From Sarcocystis neurona (lineage: Eukaryota > Apicomplexa > Conoidasida > Eucoccidiorida > Sarcocystidae): a DNA stretch of 64,000 bases. Shown piece after piece: positions 59,606-64,000 of this stretch. The notes beneath the pieces were generated by a model, which saw nothing but the letters and a program-made list of their open reading frames with translations, was not told the DNA's origin and did not search any database. The stretch's first letter is position 1; each line of letters opens with the position of its first letter. The stretch covers positions 6,537,414-6,601,413 of the forward strand of contig KL647288.1 in assembly GCA_000727475.1 (NCBI GenBank), written 5' to 3'. The position numbers and the translations under genes were made by a program.

Positions 59606-62600
59606 TCACACACCATTCTCTACGCGTCCAGACGCCCCTGGTGGGTCATACACTGACTCGCGTAATATCTCCGGCGTACCTGCACAGGGCACGCCTACTC
59701 GAGAGTTGACCATCTCAAGGCTTGGGCGGCGGAGATCCACCTTCGTGACACAGACACAAGCCAATCTACGTGACAGTTGATCTGACTTCGTCTTAGCAAA
59801 CGCTTACATGGACAATGGCAAGTAGGTCCGCCGAGTTCTTGAAGCCCTGTCGCAGCTCGCCAGGAGAGGGCATCAAATTCTTAGACAGCAGATCGACCGC
59901 GGCAACTGCTACTGGGTCTCGATTCATCGTACATACGGCCACCACCTGCGGGGAACGAGCGCGACCATCAACAACCGACAGCTTCGTGGAACACAGCTCG
60001 CCAAAGCCTGGACGAAGACGTGCAGCTGATACGTGTGTGCACACATGAAACCTACTACACCTGTACATCAATGTGTACACATGTACACACCTCACATTCA
60101 ACTGCCCCGCACACACGCACAGAAATACATGCGACTATGTTTATACATATGTATATATATATATATCTAGAAGCTGGGGTGCAAGGTCGCAGCAACGCAG
60201 ACCGCAGTGAATGAAGGCGTCCCTGCATCGGTTCAAAGGCATGCTACTGAAATCATGTAAGGATTCTCGAATAGTCACGCGGGCACATCACATCGCGGCC
60301 GCCGACAGCAGCGGCTTAACTTGGTGCACCCCGTTTTGGGCGGGACCCATTCAAGGAAAGGTAAACTCCGACTCTACACATGTACACATAATCCACTCGT
60401 GGAGATATATCCATGTGCACCTGTGTGTCTGTCTTTCTGTACGTAGTAGGCGTCCGTGCTTGTAATTACGTGCGCGTGTGGTTGTGTGTATTCAACATAT
60501 CCCTGGACACACGTACACCCCTACTCACTTACAGACCTTCACACAGATGTAATCGAGTGTGCACTAATGTACAGTAGCGTGTCTGGGTGTGTATGTGTGT
60601 GTGTATGATGTGTACAGGTGCGCACATTAGTGGTTGTATACGTGTACTCAGGTGTACGCATATCGAGATACACGTATACACACGCAAGCGTAGGAGTGTA
60701 CACACGGGTAGGATGGCACAGGTTTGTTCGTGTGTAGAAATGTAGGTATGTGTGGGTGTGTCTGAACCGTGAATGTACGTGCACGTGCCTGCAAGTACGT
60801 TATCGTATATGCGGGTGTGCGTGTGCCTTGAGGCATAGACTGCTGTAACAAGACGTCTCTAGCCGCGCTTCCTCAACAGTTAAAACTCACCTAATCGCCC
60901 GCTTTGGCGACTCTGCACAAATCACGCTATAATAGGCAACATAGGGAAGCACTGGGTTCCACTCTCCGTCCACAATCCTACACGCGTGACCCACTCCGCT
61001 TGCTTTTGTCTCTGCGAAACGACTACCGTAATGGTCAAAGCGTCGCATAGAACTATCGACGTACACTTATTTCACGTGGGCGCTATGCTTCCGTACGTAC
61101 ACCGGCGTCTACACAACGTAGTACTACGTATGCTTTATGTGTTACACGTAGACTTGATGCACACTGGAAATCCAGGTGTCTGTACACCGGCGGGCACGCC
61201 TACGCAGCATCGCTTACGCGATCAGTTTTAACGTAGTAGGCAACGAACTTCTGCTTCTCCAAATCTCCTTCCACGATAACTTCATCCACCGCGGGATCCG
61301 CGGAGCCGGCAAAGCTGTACTCACCTCAAAACACACAAGCTTGAATTTACACGCAAATCAGCAGAGGCATTCCGGGTCTTGAGGTGGAGCAAGCGTGACA
61401 TCGTACGCAAAAAAACAGAAGAATCTAGTCGAACACGCACGCGTACTCAACCCCACTCAGTCCTGATGCATTATCGCTCGAGCTCCCGTTTGCTTATTCG
61501 CCGCACAGACGCCACAGACACGTAATCAAAGAGGAGACGAACATCTTTGATGTTCGCGTGCGCCGGTCAAGGCAGACACCCACAACCCACAAGGATATCC
61601 TGTGGGACACACACAGCTCCGAAGAGGAGCTCAACAATGATGCACACGCGCGCACATTCGTAGCCTGTGCGTGATGGCTGGAGCTGGTGAGGCGTGACGG
61701 GGAGCTTCGAACAGCGGAGTCTCGACGCCCAGGTGTCCAACACGGCTCACTCGTACACATCTGCCTCAAACGTGTGCTGTTGTCGCGTCTCGCTGATGTT
61801 CTGTAAACAAGCATCACCTCACGTAGTCGGTGAGCTGATTCGGGACGTGCGCAGCACACACGCGGCCAGGCATTAACAATACTGTTATGTTTCAGCAGAA
61901 AGGCGGAAAACCCTTTAGTCAAATATCTGCGCCGCGCCAGTTGGGAACCCCAAGGAAAATAAAGGAATACTTTACCTATGAAATTTTCCAACGGATAAAG
62001 TTCTCTGCCTACGACAGTTTTTGAATTTTTATATTTACCTGAAAACCTATGTACAGACGTGCATTACCGCAGAAACCTTGACGGTGCATTACTGATCGTC
62101 AAACACAGCTGAACCCACCAGATCACACGCGGCAACGGCATATCTGCTGTTCTCATGACTTTGAAGCGCCCCTTCGGCTGTAACTGTCGCAGAGTCCTGG
62201 AGGGCTTCGCGTCGACATGATACTCAGTTAAGGCATCACACGAAGGTGTGGGAGGCACGTAGAACTATAAAAAGTAGAAAATGAAGCGGATTTCACATGG
62301 TGGGGGCCTCTCCCGCCCTACGCTGGAGCCACGCAACAAGTGACACAGCGTGCGTCGAAGAACTTAGTACCCATACAGAGTCCCACACAGCAGCTGTAGC
62401 GGGGGAGGCAGACGTCAGTGGCCGGCTAGTGGCCACGTCCCAAACTCACGGGTGTCTCTCCCTGAGACTGATGTGTCTATGTATGCACGTACGAAAACAC
62501 AGTCCGTGCAGCGTAGCAGTAGTAGTGCTTGTCAGCCGTGGCAGACCCGAGTTCACAGAAGAAAAGCGACAGATGTAGAAAAAAGCATCTCCCAGCCTGC

Positions 62601-63435
62601 AAGGATGTCAACTGGACAAGGAAATTCAAAGCACGTTCGACCTAGAGATGTCTTAATTCACCATGTACTGAAAGGCACGCACGGTGAGGTGAGGACGGAC
62701 GTTGTCAGGATGACTTCCTTCTGATGCTGCAGGGAAAAGACCTCTGCTCTTTCTTCTTTTTACTTTTCCCCACGCGAGCTGTATTACTGAAAGCGATAAA
62801 AGAGTATGTGAGCGGACGTATTTAAAACGAAAATTTCATTTTCGCCTTTCTGCGTTTTGCTTCTAGAAGCTCGAGATCTTGGCAGTGGCAACTTCTCACA
62901 AGTTGCGGAAGGATACCGGGCATGACGGACGCACTCGACGGAAGAGACGTGATGCGCATCCACCTCTACTCGATTACTCGCACAGACAGATAGTAGAAAG
63001 GGGCACAACGCACAAACACGTCTTGAGAAATGCGTTTTTATCTCTGGAAACACGCATACCGCCTTTTTTCTGACTGAAGAGACGTGTTGACTAAGACGTT
63101 CTGGCCACGTACATTCACAGCTTACACAGAGAAGTTCCATGCAGAGTAGACAGAAGCTGTGGGCCAGTCTTGAAACTCCTTAAAGCCCCCAAGCAGCCGC
63201 CAGGATCTCACTCAAACATACGTAACGCATATAGGCACGGAAAAACTAAGAGCGTTGTCCAGTGTGCACCCGTGCCAAAGTCAGAAGCAGCTGTAATACC
63301 GGATCGACTTCCCAAAGACTGCGCTCCAGAAGAAGGGAATCTGGGTGAAAGGCTTGTACTGGCCGAGCATATTAGCGGCAGCAACTCGCCCCTGCTGCAT
63401 GGCGACATTCCAGTGCTCCACACGAACGGGCTCGC
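59606..63435 (-). CDS. AIFM3: AIFM3-like pyridine nucleotide-disulphide oxidoreductase, 3' exons
   Basis: FAD/NAD(P)H-dependent oxidoreductase of the apoptosis-inducing-factor 3 / ferredoxin-reductase-like group; in other eukaryotes it is mitochondrial or plastid-linked. Exons in transcript order: 63435-63300, 61314-61218, 59945-59808 and 59740-59606 (TGA), with phases matching at each joint. Motifs follow the C-terminal part of the family in order: EPVRVEHWNVAMQQGRVAAA then NML; PFFWSAVFGKSIRFAG; VDEVIVEGDLEKQKFVAYYV then KTDR; VVAVCTMNRDPVAVA. HW....QGRVAA..ML lies at the end of the FAD domain and the rest is the dimerisation/C-terminal domain. The terminal exon (SLEMVNSRVGVPCAG) follows an aag acceptor and is the weakest. 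The Rossmann GxGxxG motifs and any Rieske domain would lie beyond 64000. Introns of about 2.0 and 1.3 kb contain TA and TG repeats. Confidence 0.85.
60470..60790. repeat. Degenerate GTGT/ACAC simple sequence in AIFM3-like intron
   Basis: Mixed (TG)n/(TGTA)n sequence, for example tgtgtatgtgtgtgtgtatg near 60587-60606, within the 59946-61217 intron. Conceptual His/Thr/Tyr-rich peptides on the minus strand are repeat artefacts. Confidence 0.6.
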
Positions 63436-64000
63436 CTGCGGCGACCAACGCATACAAGCTACGCAACTCTGAAGCCCGAAGTTTCTCTCCCTTTGCATTT
63501 TGAAGCTGCTGCACCACGTGCGACAAACAGTGACTGCTGAAGCCAGTGTCAGCAAAGAGGCACAAGTCACGCAACTGTCTCATTCCAGCAGACAGCTGCC
63601 TACGGAGGTGTGTACACACCACGCAAGTAAGCGACAAATTCGTCTGAAGCATTTCACCACAGGCAAAGATGCGCTGTGTGCAGCACGCCACCACGCGCGC
63701 GAAAATGTATCATATGTGAAGAAGACATACTCGTCACCCGATCAGCAGCCGCAGTGCTCTGATCGAGAGCCGAGGGCAAGAGATGCGACCCCGGTCGTAC
63801 CGGTCAGCGGGCACCCTACTGGGCAATTTGGAACTCTCAGGTTAGAACGCTACTTCTTCACTTTACACTGATCTGCAAAGCAGAGCGGAGAAAAAGTGCT
63901 TTTGACAGCACAACACTGCAACCAGACACCGAAAGCGTAGAGCGATAAAGCGCGGTTAGTCGCAGCAATGCGAACAACAGAGCCTTTATTTTCAGAGACC

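Noticed and set aside
60203..60246. Minus-strand microexon reading SMPLNRCRDAFIHC joined to a longer version of the exon at 59808
   Set aside because: The phases fitted by chance. Family motifs show that the exon begins at the internal acceptor ending at 59946 (VVAVCTMNRDP) and follows 61218-61314 instead. This is a warning about short phase-consistent chains elsewhere in the window.

Overview
The window is nuclear DNA of an apicomplexan parasite, most likely a coccidian of the Toxoplasma/Sarcocystis/Cystoisospora group. The reasons are a rhoptry-type (ROPK) pseudokinase with a signal peptide, an SKP1 carrying the protist-type prolyl hydroxylation context, and very intron-rich housekeeping genes whose 0.1-2.4 kb introns are packed with TATATG/GATA microsatellites and CTG/CAG triplet tracts. 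The genus is inferred. No rRNA, tRNA, CRISPR array or intact transposon was recognised. Exons were assembled by eye from GT/AG sites, reading phase and remembered family motifs; no alignment was run.

Layout. (1) 348-9346, + strand: 3' part of a CWF19/CWF19L2 splicing factor (six exons; the 5' end lies outside the window), with introns that are almost pure simple sequence. (2) 9347-19831: CAG tract, pyrimidine-rich DNA, CTG tracts and scattered candidate exons, none joined into a convincing gene. (3) 19832-22394, +: 3' end of an unrecognised multi-exon gene. (4) 23697-25911, -: five phase-compatible exons of a second unrecognised gene, reading away from the next gene. (5) 26801-37449, +: a complete kinesin-2 heavy chain in 17 exons (about 755 aa). 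(6) 37450-41749: convergent intergenic DNA with weak ORFs. (7) 41750-47544, -: complete SKP1 in four exons (166 aa), including a 36-nt last exon. (8) 47545-55124: repeats and a few candidate exons, one of them cysteine-rich. (9) 55125-57059, +: intronless ROPK-like pseudokinase (644 aa). (10) 59606-63435, -: the last four exons of an AIFM3-like flavin oxidoreductase whose start is beyond the right edge.

The genes are not an operon and serve different processes: spliceosome or lariat handling (CWF19), microtubule transport towards flagellar structures (kinesin-2), ubiquitin ligase assembly (SKP1), a secreted rhoptry pseudokinase, and NAD(P)H/FAD redox chemistry. The most notable points are the exon reconstructions with a 36-nt SKP1 last exon, the loss of catalytic residues in the ROPK, and the CTG-rich tracts that run into 3' splice sites.
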